NCBI GenBank assembly: GCA_029204225.1
Contig: CM055100.1
Span: 26,614,649-26,678,648 of the forward strand
DNA: 64,000 nucleotides
From: Diphasiastrum complanatum
Lineage: Eukaryota > Streptophyta > Lycopodiopsida > Lycopodiales > Lycopodiaceae
Reading direction: 5' to 3'
Below are positions 10,715-21,560 of the stretch, piece by piece. The notes below the pieces were generated by a model. It was not told where the DNA came from. It made no database searches and saw only the letters and a list, made by a program, of their open reading frames with translations. The translations under genes and the position numbers were made by a program. How positions within the stretch are numbered: position 1 is the stretch's first letter; each line of letters opens with the position of its first letter.

Positions 10715-11134
10715 AGTTATGGACTTGGCTCATTACATTCGCCACGTCCATTTACATTTACTTTACTTTATGCATAAGCAGGCCTTGGGCCCTTTCTTAT
10801 TCATTATTGACACTTAGACTTTATGGTTGGCCTTGGGCCTTATTATTCATTATTTGGACATTTGGACATATTATTGGAGAGTGGGGGCCTAGGGGCCTTC
10901 TTGGAGGGCGCACTATTATCCCTCCCAGTTGGGCCCTTGCCACTGGAAGCTTCCTTTTTAGGGCTTCCTTTAGGTTATAAGTAGGGAATCTGTGTCATTT
11001 GTTATTCAGCTATGATATTGATCTCTCTCCTCTTTAGTCTCTTTAAGCTCTCTTTCTTGCTTTCTAGACTAATTCTTGCTTATGTCCTGCTTTCATAGAT
11101 CAGCCATAGCATAATTGTGGTCTTGTTCGTAACT
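10715..11134 (+). repeat. A1 5' LTR
   Basis: 420 bp, AGTTATGG...CGTAACT, next to TSD gccgc on the left and primer-binding site TGGTATCAGAGC on the right. Confidence 0.93.
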
Positions 11135-11146
11135 TGGTATCAGAGC
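11135..11146 (+). other. A1 primer-binding site
   Basis: TGGTATCAGAGC directly after the LTR, complementary to the 3' end of initiator tRNA-Met, the usual minus-strand primer of plant LTR retrotransposons. Confidence 0.92.
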
Positions 11147-12373
11147 ACTTTCCTGATTGCTGAATTTCATATCCGATTTTCTGATTGGGCGCTCATTTTC
11201 TTTGTTGATTTTTTTTTTCTCTCTTTGCTGAGGGCTTTCATCTCTTTGTTTCAGCGACATTTAGCACAGTTTGGAGGAGGATCACCTCTCATCAGAGCAT
11301 TTTTTTTTTTTTTTATTGGGCAGATTATTTCCGGCGCCCAAGTTCCAACCCTCCATCACCCATTTCCAGCTTGTTTGCAGGCTCTCCAGCGCCCAATTCC
11401 CTCATCTCTTTCGTCCGTTCCTCCTTCCATTTTCAGCTCTCTCTTCACTTTTGTTTGCAGGCTGTCCAGCCCCTTCATACTTGTCACTTTCGTCCGTTTT
11501 TGTCTCCGTTTGCAGCCATTTTTTACACCTTGTTTGCAAGCTGTCCAGCGCCCATCCCCCCCCAATTTTTTCTTCGTCTGCCTCTGTTTGCTACCCCAAA
11601 TCCACATTTGATTGCAGGCTCATCACCACCCTCATACTTGCTGTTTTTCCAACCTTTACATTTGCTGTCCCCAGCGCATTTTTATAGCCTTCATATTCGC
11701 TGTTTTCCAGCCTTTGCGACGCATTTTTTCCAACATCTCTTATAGCATTACTTGGTGGCTGTCCAGCCCCCCATTTGGCCCCAATACTTGGCAAAATTTC
11801 CAGCTTCAACACAATTCCGTGACAGATTTGATCGGTGGCTGTCCGTGCACATTTCCAGCAGCTTTCTACAGCCTATATGCAGTTCATTTCGCATAATTTC
11901 CAGCTACAAAGCCCAAAAACAGTTTTTTATCTCTATTTGGTGGCTGCCCGGTATCTCTTCATTTTAGTACCGTTTTCAGTACGCTCTCGTTTGCAGTTGC
12001 GAGGTACTACCTACACTATTTGTTACGTCTTTTCATTGGCGTACCTGTTGTGACGACTTATGTCCTCTCCTTCACTTGATTAGCGTCTTGCTTAGCTTAA
12101 CTTTCTGCCTGTGGCTGTTGTTTTGTTATTTCCATTCCATTTCGTTGTTTGTGTTGTCCATCGCATTTTTCATTTTGTCTTTCGTTATTTGTTATTAGTT
12201 TCCGTTCCATTTGCGTTTCAATTCCATAATTCATTTTCGTCGTCGATTTCGCTTTTCACTTTTTCTTCGTTTTCTACGCTCCATTATAAAATATAAAAAT
12301 AAAAACCACCCAAATTATTTGGATCATTGGGTTACATATTCTTTTCCGTTACTTTTAATTTTTTTTTTTTATC
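11147..12373 (+). other. A1 leader region
   Basis: Pyrimidine-rich 1.2-kb leader between the primer-binding site and the first ORF. It contains repeated units close to 'ttgcaggctgtccagcgccc', found near 11375, 11455, 11535 and more weakly later. The corresponding leader of element A2 (56.8-57.4 kb) has the same units. No conserved ORF. Confidence 0.6.
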
Positions 12374-13015
12374 ATGACTTCTGATTTTCGGTCTCTATCC
12401 CCTTTAGATTATCTTTTTGTTTTTAATAGTGATATACCATCTGAACATATGTTCGACAAATGGCTCACATGTCTTCAGTATTACTTTGATACTTCTCGGC
12501 CAACTTGTCCAGGTCCTAATAAGATTCTTGATGCAATTTTTCTCTTAAAGGGTTCTGCTAGGTCGAAGTGGTTTGACTATGTCCATTCTCATCCGCCTAT
12601 CTCTGAGTGGCATGACTTTCTACCAATACTTCGCCTTCTTATATTTTCCGATGATAATTCTGTAATTGTTCCTCCTGTTGCTCTTACGAGTGGTATTATA
12701 GGTCTTGAGAGCTCTACTCCTTCTGATTCCTCTCGTGAGCATTCTTCCATATGCGAGGTTCCATTTTCTTGTGCAGGACAACTAGAGATAGAGTCACACA
12801 TTTCTAGCGATTCACATGAGGTTGATTCACACATTGCTAGCGATACACATGAGGATGATTCTATATCACACAGTGTGAGCGAGTTGCCTGATTCACTTGA
12901 GATAGTAATTGATCTACCTGAGCTCGTCATTGTATCCCATAGTGAGTCAGAGTCACATATACAGGTTCCTACTGATGCTGATTCACGTATACAGGTTGCG
13001 GCTGATGGATACTGA
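12374..13015 (+). CDS. A1 gag-like ORF (213 aa)
   Basis: First ORF after the leader. The N-terminal half (MFDKWLTCLQYYFD, ILDAIFLLKGSARSKWFDYV) has the pattern of a Ty3/gypsy capsid: W...L..YF, then ...LKG.A..W. The A2 equivalent reads LENWFAKLDTYFQIYP then AALHLDGCAATWW. The C-terminal half is serine/aspartate-rich with repeats such as SDSHEVDSHIASDTHE and carries no zinc knuckle. It resembles a gag whose second half has been replaced by low-complexity sequence. Whether it is translated is unknown. Confidence 0.55.
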   Translation: MTSDFRSLSPLDYLFVFNSDIPSEHMFDKWLTCLQYYFDTSRPTCPGPNKILDAIFLLKGSARSKWFDYVHSHPPISEWHDFLPILRLLIFSDDNSVIVPPVALTSGIIGLESSTPSDSSREHSSICEVPFSCAGQLEIESHISSDSHEVDSHIASDTHEDDSISHSVSELPDSLEIVIDLPELVIVSHSESESHIQVPTDADSRIQVAADGY

Positions 13016-13370
13016 TATAGCATGCTATGATACTATTGATGATGCCGTTGCATGCTTTGATGGTGCTACCGATGTTGTTGCATGCTATGATATTGTTCCC
13101 TGCTTTGATACTGATACAGTATGCCTTGCTACTATTGCCGATGTTGCATGCTTTGATATTGTTGTTGAGTACTTTGATGCTACTCATGCTCCTGAGCGCC
13201 ATGCTATAGATGTTGTCGCCTATGCTCCTTATTTCGATATTATTCATGGGTCTACGGTTGCTCTTTCAGATGCTTTGGCTACTCCAGTAGATCTCCATAT
13301 GGCATATGGTTATACATTTCATGATGGTCCTATTGTTTTTCTCACTAGTTTATTTTGCTGATACCCGTCT
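13016..13370 (+). repeat. Degenerate coding repeat in A1
   Basis: Imperfect units based on 'tgcatgctttgatactgttg' repeat from about 13020 to 13200, encoding recurring Ala-Cys-Phe/Tyr-Asp motifs (VACFDG, VACYDI, VACFDI). The frame runs open to 13361. Confidence 0.6.
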
Positions 13371-14061
13371 AGATGAGTATGCGGTTCTTCTAGATGCATA
13401 TTTAGGCCATCTTGTTCCTCGTTCCAGTGCATTTCTTCTATTCCTCACTTGTGCGCCTGGTGTGTACTTTGGGATTACACTTGCGGCCAGTTCCGATGGG
13501 TCATCCGATTCTCCATCCGTTTTCGGTGTATCCTATGATGGATTGATATGTCCATATGAGGTCTTTCTGGATGAGTTTTTCGGCTACACTTTTTCAGTTG
13601 GGGCCTCTACTATTTCTAGATTTGTTGCTACTGTTATCATGTCTTTTTAGATGATGCATTGATTTCTTGGACCTTTTGGCATGCTGCTCTTCGCGTGATA
13701 TGGGCCTTGAGGGTACCGTGTGCTGCTCTTCGCGTGATATGGGCCTTTAGGGTACCGTGTGCCATTGCTACTTCTTATTCATGGGCCTTATGGATACCTT
13801 GGGCTTTTGACCATGCTGGTGCATATTTCTCCATTTTAGCTATCCTTTGTCAGGATGATCTCTTTATGCTCCATGTTTCCTAGCATATCGCTTGCTTTTC
13901 CATGCTGTTACAGCGTGTCTGTCATCCTACTTATGTTTCTACTCCTTGGTGCTGGTCTTCCGATGCTGCTATCTTTTCTTGGGGCACATATGATTGATGG
14001 TTACGTGTATGATGCGGCTATTCGCGATGAGTGTCCATCTCTTTTCCAGTTTCTTTATTGG
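13371..14061 (+). other. A1 spacer with conserved block and 42-bp duplication
   Basis: Contains a segment encoding AFLLFLTCAPGVYFGITLAA and then SSDGSSDSPSVFGVSYDG, also present in element A2 near 53.7 kb, so it belongs to the family. A unit of about 42 bp with 'ctgctcttcgcgtgatatgg' is duplicated in tandem at 13682-13765. No known pol domain. Interrupted by Gypsy-1 at 14067. Confidence 0.6.
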
Positions 14062-14066
14062 CTTCC

Positions 14067-14424
14067 TGTAATAGATCCTAACACCATAGTAGGGCAAACA
14101 CTAACTGATCCACCCAACCTTGCCTACTCCCTGATATAGAGTAAGCCCCTCCTAGCCCAGTGTGAGAACTGGTAGCATGCAACTGCCAAGTGTCGGCCAC
14201 GTCGCACTGACGTGGCCGACTGCACATCGGGACCCAACTGGGGGCCCTGTCCTGCTGACAGGGTCCCTAGACTGTGTTAGGCCTGCCATAGCTATGGACC
14301 GTGCTGGTGCACACTACTCACACTGTCTTGCCTTGTTGGTCGTGTACGCTGGACACGACCCTGACTGTGGTATCTGACCTATCTGTTTTCTCTAGGGTTT
14401 GGCACTGGTCACGAGCTCGTAACA
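14067..14424 (-). repeat. Gypsy-1 3' LTR
   Basis: 358 bp, left-hand copy, next to the polypurine tract on its right and the cttcc duplication on its left. Confidence 0.95.
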
Positions 14425-14435
14425 CTCCCTCCCCC

Positions 14436-15590
14436 TTAAGAACCGTCTTGGTCCTCTAAGACAAAGTCTGGAAAAATCTTGCAAAGGACGCTGCCTCTTT
14501 CCCAAGTGGCATTCTCAACAGGCTGATCATTCCACTTAACCAGATATTCTTGGTATAGAGTATGACGAGTCTGCGTCTCTCTACTATCAAGAATCTCCTC
14601 TGGTTCATGTGGAGGTTGCTGAGGATCCAATGGGAGAACTAGAACACTGTCCCCTACCAGATTTTCTGATTTGGCTAAGGCTTTTCGTAACTGACTTACA
14701 TGAAGGACTGGAAAAACATTACTACTGTGTGGGAGTTCTTCTAGTTCATAGGTGACCTCGCCTAGTCTCCTACTGATGGTAAAGGGACCACAATACTTAG
14801 GAGACAACTTAGCACACACTCTTGATTTGAGGGTTTTAGAGTCAACTGGGACTCTCAAGAAGACTTTCTCACCAGCGGAGAACTGCACATCCTGTCTGTG
14901 TGGATCTGCATAATGCCTGGCTTGATCCTGGGACTGTCTGATGCTACGCTTAGCATGTTCTATGAGCGTGGCTGAAAACCGTACATCAGCATAAATGGGC
15001 TGTATCCCGTAGCTGAATGTTTGGTACTGTTGTAAGCAAACTCTAATATCGAGAGATACTCCTCCCAATTAGTTTTCTTCTTGCTGACGTATGCACGAAG
15101 CATATCCTCCAGCACTTGATTTACCCTCTCTGTTTGACCGTCCGTCTGTGGATGGTCAGTGGTACTCATATTAAGTTTAGTATGGAGATGATGGAATACT
15201 GCCCTCCAAAAATTTCCATTAAACTTACTGTCTCGGTCGCTGACTATGCCGGAAGGTAGACCGTACAATTTAAATAGCCCGTCTACAAACAACCTCGCTA
15301 ACTCTGGAGCTCTAACGATTGTTTTGGTCGGAATAAAATGAGCCATTGGTAGACGGTCAACTGACCCATATAGCGTCATTACCCTTTTGGGTTTTAGGCA
15401 GGCCTACTATAAAATCCATGGAGATACTCTCCCATTTACCAGCTAATATTTCTAAGGGCTGGAACAACCCTCCTGCCTTTAAACGCTCTGCTTTGTTTTC
15501 TTGACATTTCTGGCAACTAGTTACATACTGTTGGACGTCCTTTTTCATATTGGGCCAGAAAAATTGCCTACGAAGAAGCTCATAGGTCTT
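14436..15590 (-). pseudogene. Gypsy-1 integrase and chromodomain
   Basis: Integrase inserts the cDNA; the chromodomain of chromoviruses guides it to chromatin. Reading 15590 to 14436: zinc-binding end CQKCQENKAERL; core ESISMDFIVGLPKTQ (first Asp), SDRDSKFNGNFW (second Asp), TDHPQTDGQTERVNQVLED (catalytic Glu downstream); FSAGEKVFLRVP; GPY/F-like LSPKYCGPFTI; chromodomain YLVKWNDQPVENATWE; stop at 14436. A frameshift near 15360 separates the zinc/core part from the rest, and another near 14965 precedes the C-terminal part. All catalytic residues seem present. Confidence 0.92.
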
Positions 15591-17525
15591 CTATATGCCT
15601 GGGTGTCCCGCACTAGGATTGTCATGACATTCATATAGGACCTGCTGCCTATAATCCTCTGTATTGGGGACACATACTCTATCTCTATAGAGCAAGTACT
15701 CATCCTGAATGGAATACGGTTTCCATTTGAATCCTTGAGTCAACTGACCCTCAACCACTGGGGTTTTCTTGGGTAATACAGGCTCAGAATCCTCAACGTC
15801 ATCTAACGTATACTCGGACTCATCATCATCCTCAACAGAAGTTGCCGTATTCTTGGATGAACTGGCACCAGCCTCGGGAACTGTTTTTGGAGTCTGTAAC
15901 TGTCTTCTCTGGACTGAGTGCACATAGTAGAGAAGAATGCATCATGCTGGCACTTCCCTCTCAAGGACTCGAGTAACTCATTACGAATCTGAGTAAGTCT
16001 CAGCTCGTTTATCATAGGCATTCTGCTAAGGGCATCTGCTACTGTATTGAATTTCCCCCGTCTATATATGATAGACAAATCAAACTCTTGCATCAACTCT
16101 GCCCAACGAGCTTTCCGACCTCTAAGCCCAGGTTGATTGCAAAGGTATCTGAGACTTTCATGGTCTGTCAGGACCTCAAAGTTGGCACCATACAAATAAT
16201 GCCTCCAAGTCTTAAGGGCATGAACTATAGAAAAGAGTTCCTTTTCATAGGCATTGTACCTAGTCTGAGCTGGCTCGAGTTGTTTACTCTTGAATGCAAC
16301 TAATTGTCCACCCTGAGTTAGCACAGTACCTACTGCAAGGTCGCTAGCATCTGTTTCGACCACAAATGGCTGATTGGGGTCGACGACTTTTAAAACCGGT
16401 GCTGTAGCTAAGGCTGTTTTGAGAGCATCAAAGCTCTCCTGCTGTGCGGACTCCCAAATGAACTCCTTTCCCTTCCCCTTAAGAAGATTTGTCATTGGGA
16501 ACTGCTATCTGAGCATATTCCTTGACAAATCGTCTGTAATATCCCGCCAAACCAAGAAAGATCTGAAGTTCCAAAATATTCTAAGGTCTCAGCCAACTGA
16601 GTATGGCTTTAACCTTATTCGGGTCCATCTTAATCCCATCTGACGCGATAATGTGACCCAAATATGCTACTTCTTCAACGAAGAATTTGCACTTGGATTG
16701 TTTAGCATAAAACTTATGCTTTCTGAGCAATCGAAACACCTTTTTGAGGTGTTTTAGATGCTCCTTCCTCGTTTTGCTGTAGACGAGGATGTCATCTAAA
16801 AATACGACTACAAATTTACCCAAGTATGGTCTGAGGACACTGTTCATCAAGGTCATAAAGGTAGCTAGAGCATTTGTGAGCCCAAATGGCATCACCTTAA
16901 ACTCATAATGACCGTGACGAGTCCTAAAAGCTGTTTTCGGGACATTTTCCGATTGTATATGGACTTGATGATATCCCGATCCGAGGTCTATTTTACTGAA
17001 AAACTTAGCCCCGTCGAGTTGATCAAACAACTTGTCTGCCCGAGGCATAGAATATTTATTCTTAATTGTGACTTTATTGAGGGCTCTGTAATCTACGCAA
17101 AGACGCATAGATCCTTCTTTCTTTTTCACCAAAAGGACTGGTGAGGCCCATGGTGAACTACCGGTCTGAATTTGGCCTTTCCCAAGATAATCTGTTAACT
17201 GCCTAGATATTTCTTCATCCTCTGTTCGGCTGACCCGATACGGAGGTTTAGAAACAGGTGCTATACCTGGTACTAGGTTTATTACATGATCTACCTCTCT
17301 GCTAGGTGGCAAACCATGTGGCAAATCTTCAGGAAAAACATCTTTAAATTTAGACAATAAAGTTTCTAATTTACTAATTTTCTGTTGTATAGAACTAGAA
17401 ATAGAAACTTCAGGAATAAACTGAAAGTCACATAAGAATACCTGATGGTCGTCGTCTCCGATTAGCTGAGAGAGCTCTGAACTGCAGACCATTGGACTGT
17501 TGGGAACATCATGCTCCCCATGCAA
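15591..17525 (-). pseudogene. Gypsy-1 reverse transcriptase and RNase H
   Basis: The RT (17525-16581) shows [45 protein letters not shown] and FLDDILVYS (active-site FLDD near 16795). RNase H (16495-16010) shows FVVETDASDLAVGTVL, YEKELFSIVHAL and VLTDHESLRYL, then NTVADALSRM. A short break near 16500-16580 interrupts the frame between RT and RNase H, and a second near 15920 precedes the tether and start of the integrase zinc finger (CHDNPSAGHPG). Otherwise nearly full length. Confidence 0.93.
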
Positions 17526-17541
17526 CTGGATCTCTCGGCCT

Positions 17542-18005
17542 TTATGGGGTGTTCTCCTGATAGTTTCTGTGGAGGGAAGGTCCTAAACTGTAGAGCCAAT
17601 CCCTCCCGAGAACAATGTCTGTACGATCCAGGTGCATTATCTGAAAGTTTATTTCATCTTGGTACCCCTGAATACCAAGATTCAAGTTACTTACCACAGT
17701 TTCCCAGATTTTCTTATCTTCACCCTTAGCTAGTGAAACTATGTACCTATGCTGACTAGGTACTTCTGGAAGTTTAAACTTTTTAACCAGGGTGTAGTTG
17801 ATGAAATTATGGGTTGCCCCATCATCAACCATAACTCTTACTGACTGGTTACCAACTTTCCCGTGCATACGTACTAGGTCATGTGGCCCAAAGCTGAAGG
17901 GTCTCGCTAGCATTGCAGAGGTCAGCTGGCAACAGTGTTCATGATCTTCATGATACACTTTGATCTCGGAAGCTGCCGAGTCACTGGAAAACTTACAGTC
18001 TGAAC
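17542..18005 (-). pseudogene. Gypsy-1 protease, split from gag by hAT
   Basis: Retroviral aspartic protease domain. It shows MVDDGATHNFINY (active site DDGA in place of the usual D-S/T-G-A) and [14 protein letters not shown], the flap/ILG region of Ty3 proteases. It is in frame with VQTVSF, the junction sequence with gag, but is cut at 18005 by the hAT-1 element. The open frame that runs on into 18483 is hAT sequence, not protease. Confidence 0.88.
17998..18005. repeat. hAT-1 left 8-bp target-site duplication
   Basis: gtctgaac, repeated exactly at 20491-20498. Eight bases is the standard hAT superfamily duplication length. Confidence 0.95.
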
Positions 18006-18564
18006 CATAGTTGCAGCGAATCGCGATTCGCTGCAGCGAATCGTGGACAGAATCGCAAAAAAAAAAAAAAAAACAAAAACCCGATTTTCGGCCTCCTCCT
18101 TGCGCACAGAACCGCGCCAGTAGTGGAGGAGGAAAATTTTTTTTCTGAGAGCCGTGGGCGTCCAATCTTCGCAAGTGAATACTTGGCAGGCATCTACTCG
18201 ACGATACGGAGTTGGTGTGCACGGTGCCGGGTGGGTCTGAGCTTCGTGGAGAACAAAATGACCAAATTTCGATATTTGGTAAGTGTAGGCTTGATTTTTT
18301 GCAATTGTTGACATTGAGCTGTAGGCAACCAAATCGAGCGTAGTCTGGCTCTAGACCACCTTTCTTCACGCCCACAGTGATTTTTACAGCATCAGTTTCA
18401 GCCGTCACGACACGCCTAGCGAGATTTGACACGGAGCGCGTATGGCCCGGACCAGGTACGTGTGAGAAATCAATTGGTAGCAATGTTACTGCAGTATTGT
18501 ACTCATTGGTAGTGTTTGAATTTGAGGGGTCTTACATGTGCCATGTTTTTCCTTTTGCCAATAG

Positions 18565-19805
18565 GTCCGATGCTGGCCAACATTGCAAGCCAGCTGCTCG
18601 CATTTGAGCGCTTCCAGTTTCCTTTCGATGGAGAGCAGAGTCGGCGGAGGGAGGATCAGCTGAGGCCCGTTACATGGTGGTGCATCCACGGGCGCAGCAC
18701 AGGTGACCTGAGGCGATTGGCTGAGAGAGTCCTTGCACAGGACTGTTTTGCAGGAGCTTGTGAGCGGAATTGGAGCACCTGGGCCTTGTATCACACGCAG
18801 AAGAGGAATAGGTTGTCCATCGAGCAGTGTAGGCGGTTGGTGTTTGTGAACACCAACGGCCGTATGCTGAGGCGCACACGAGGAGAGGGTCAGATGCTCG
18901 AGGTGAGTCACATCATCACCCCTTTTTTCTTGGTATGCTTTGGTGAATTGATTTGCTTTCAAAATATGCAGTGAGTTGCACAATACCTGCCTAACAACAA
19001 TGTATTGTTTTTGGTTGCAGGTGGACCCCGACACTTGCTTGGTGGATTCGATAGCTGCTGCTCCTCAGGCACCACCCACACAGGAGGAGATGGATGATGA
19101 GATCCATAGAGAGATCTACAGACAGGCACAGGCTGACGCACGGGCTTTACGGCGGCAGAGGAGGACAGAGAGGCAGAGGGAGAGGGCTGAGGAGGGAGAT
19201 GACGAGGTCTCGGAGGGTGGAGAGATGCTCGGGGCACACTATGTGGAGAAGGAGGAGTGGGTTGAGGGAGATACAGAGGAGGACGAGGAGATGTGGGCGG
19301 AGGCACAGGGGGATGACCTGGCTGACCTGCTAGTGGACCCTGATGCAGAGACAGAGGAGGAGCCAGCCATTCCTGCACGTAGGCCTAGGGGGAGACCTAG
19401 AGGTTCTAGGAGGGGGGGGGGCTGAGTACTCTTTTTGTAGACAGGAGTGGAGCATCACAGGCAGTCGTCGGCCAGGCATCATCACAGTGGGTAGGGCCAT
19501 CCCAGGGCGTAGGGTTACGGCCACCTGACACACAGGCACGACGGAGTAGACACAGGGCTGGGGGCAGCCAGATGGGGGCCAGAGGAGGGGAGAGAGGCAG
19601 AGGCAGAGGCAGAGGCAGAGGTAGAGGCAGGGAGAGGGGGGTGGTCCAGAGCCAGGGCACGCAGCAGGGATCCAGAGCACGCAGCAGAGCCAGGGCCACA
19701 CCACGACATATGGCTCCCTCCAGTTCCGATTCATCTGCGGACCCATGGGATCTGCAGTCCACAGATTCGGATGATTTATCCTACCATGACTCTGACGAGC
19801 CTTAG
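18565..19805 (+). pseudogene. hAT-1 transposase C-terminal part (dimerisation domain)
   Basis: Exon 18565-18902 (after acceptor gccaatag) encodes PMLANIASQLLAFERF, then VTWWCIHGRSTGDLRRLAERVL, CERNWSTWALYHTQKRNRLS and LVFVNTNGRML. This is the hAT family C-terminal dimerisation domain (WW..hG...LR.LA.R.L, CERNWS, RNRL). A typical 118-bp intron (gtgagt 18903 to ttgcag 19020) leads in phase to exon 19021-19425, acidic and Arg-rich. A G10-11 run near 19411-19421 shifts the frame; without it the frame would continue through RGRGRGRG and SSSDSSADPW to a stop at 19805. The catalytic DDE core is absent. Confidence 0.85.
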
Positions 19806-19973
19806 TTATATAGTTTTCATTACGTTCATGGAACATCATTGTACCCCTTTCTGGTGCCATGTGGCCCGATATTATATATTATGATGATCCTATTCACAGC
19901 ATTGTCGTGATTCAGTATTGTTCTTTGTGGTTTTAGTTCAGTAACTTCGGTTTTATGGTTTATGATTTATGGT

Positions 19974-19974
<1 letters not shown>

Positions 19975-20054
<80 letters not shown>
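19975..20054. repeat. (AG)40 microsatellite inside hAT-1
   Basis: Pure AG run in the 3' non-coding part of hAT-1. No LINE hairpin or tail lies next to it, so this one is independent of the LINE tails. Confidence 0.95.
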
Positions 20055-20056
<2 letters not shown>

Positions 20057-20490
20057 AGTATGGTTGTTTTGTCAAAAATTGTTTCATTTAAGGCTAAAGT
20101 TCAGAATGATTCAGCTAGGTTTTTGTTCAGCATGGTTTTAGTTCCATTTGTTGTGAATCGTGATCAGAGAGAGATAGAGAGAGGGAGAATCAGAGAAAGG
20201 GAGATTCCTGCTATGTTCACTAGGAATGCCCCAATGTGTTCACTTTTTTTTATATGGGATGCAGCTTTAGCGTAAAGGGACCATCCTGCACCTGAAACAG
20301 TCGGCAAACTACACAATCATACTCCCCTTGATCAGAGCTTTCATCTGATACCCATATTGCACAAAACAATTTCAAAAAAAAAAAAAAATTTCGATTCTAC
20401 ACGATTATGGGAAAATCCCGAATCGCGAATCGGGATCGCGATTCTGATCGCGATTTTGAATCGCGATTCGCGAATCGCGGTGCAACTATG

Positions 20491-20498
20491 GTCTGAAC
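20491..20498. repeat. hAT-1 right 8-bp target-site duplication
   Basis: gtctgaac, identical to 17998-18005. Confidence 0.95.
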
Positions 20499-21560
20499 AA
20501 GATGAACTTGTTTCTTATTTTTTTGTTTTTTTTTTTTTGTGAAAGGTCCCTTGGGACACTGTCTGACTGTGTGTCCCTTGCCCATACACACAAAGCACAA
20601 ACGTTCTTGTTTGGCTTTCTCAAAATCTTCTGGTTTTAAGGGATGTATGAGTGAAGGGCGTTTCTGAGGAGCTTCACCTTTAAGTTTATCTTCTTTCTTT
20701 CTTTTTAAAAATTTCTTTTTAAATTGAAAGTCTTTCTGAGGAGGCTGCTCAGAAAGGGGCTGTTGTCTTGCCCTCTTCCTACCCACTGCATCACCATAGA
20801 TTTGAGCATATCTGAGAGCTTGCTCAAGGGTAGTAGGCGAGTTTCTTTGGACCTCTACTTTATATTCATCTTTGAGGCCTTGGACAAACCCTCTGATTTT
20901 CTGATAATCATCCATATTTTTAATTTTTAAAATTGCTTCTCGGTACTGCGAGATATATTGGATTAGGGACTTGTCCATTATTGTTCTTTCTCAGGCTTCC
21001 CAGGCTCTATCAAGTTCATTCTCTGGTAGGAATTCTCTTAGGAAGGCTTCTTCAAAGGCTTTCCATGACCGGGGAGTCTGCCCAGTCTCCTGGAGATTTA
21101 ACCACCACTTATAGGCCATGGGCCCTAAGGAAAGACTGGCCTCAATTGCTTGCAAGTGGTCAGGGTCTGTTTAAGAGCATGAATGTTCTTCCATTTGCTG
21201 AGGAAGGTTTGTAGAATATTTGCATTTCTATCCTTCTCTTCCCCAATAAAAGTAGGAGGCTTTAAATCCTTAAAGACACTGGGGTGAGACCGCAAAGTCT
21301 CACCCAAAACTGATGGAAGTGGAGAAGGGGATAACTGATAAGTGGAGGGAAGGCTTCCTTTCGCGGAACTTAAAATCAAGCCTTTGAGTTTAGCGAACGA
21401 GTCATCCACACTGGACTTGAAATTGGGCGAACTGTTCCTGTTCTTCCATTTCCATAGGTTCTTTCCCTTAACTGTAAGCCAAGGCTTTTGTTTCAAGTTC
21501 GTCGATGCCTCTCTCCGGGGGTTGATCAGGTCCCTGAGGAGTGGTCATTTTCAGAACTGA
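20499..21560 (-). pseudogene. Gypsy-1 gag
   Basis: Capsid and nucleocapsid of the chromovirus. 21496-21125 shows LKPPTFIGEE and FLSKWKNIHALKQ. A shifted frame near 21120-20980 shows MAYKWWLN and WEA. 20978-20499 shows LIQYISQYREAI, DEYKVEVQRNSPTTLEQAL and a CCHC zinc knuckle CFVCMGKGHTVRQC before a Lys-rich end (TKKKKQKNKKQ) and LVQT at the hAT site. Frameshifts near 21125 and 20980 and a stop disrupt it. Gypsy-1b (63.1-64.0 kb) carries a close homologue. Confidence 0.9.

Larger units (their letters stand above)
18006..20490 (+). mobile_element. hAT-1 DNA transposon (2,485 bp)
   Basis: Ends CATAGTTGCAGCG and (inverted) CATAGTTGCACCG, a 10-bp perfect terminal inverted repeat followed by subterminal copies of AATCGCGATTCG on both sides. 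It is flanked by the exact 8-bp duplication gtctgaac. The left part lacks the N-terminal zinc finger and catalytic core of a hAT transposase; only the C-terminal dimerisation exon and an acidic/basic tail remain. The element is therefore an internally deleted, non-autonomous copy. It sits in the gag/protease junction of Gypsy-1; the related Gypsy-1b at 63.28 kb keeps the empty site. Confidence 0.95.

Noticed and set aside
18006-18483. Long extension of the Gypsy-1 protease frame to 18483
   Set aside because: It runs into the hAT-1 element past its terminal inverted repeat; the protease homology ends at 18005.
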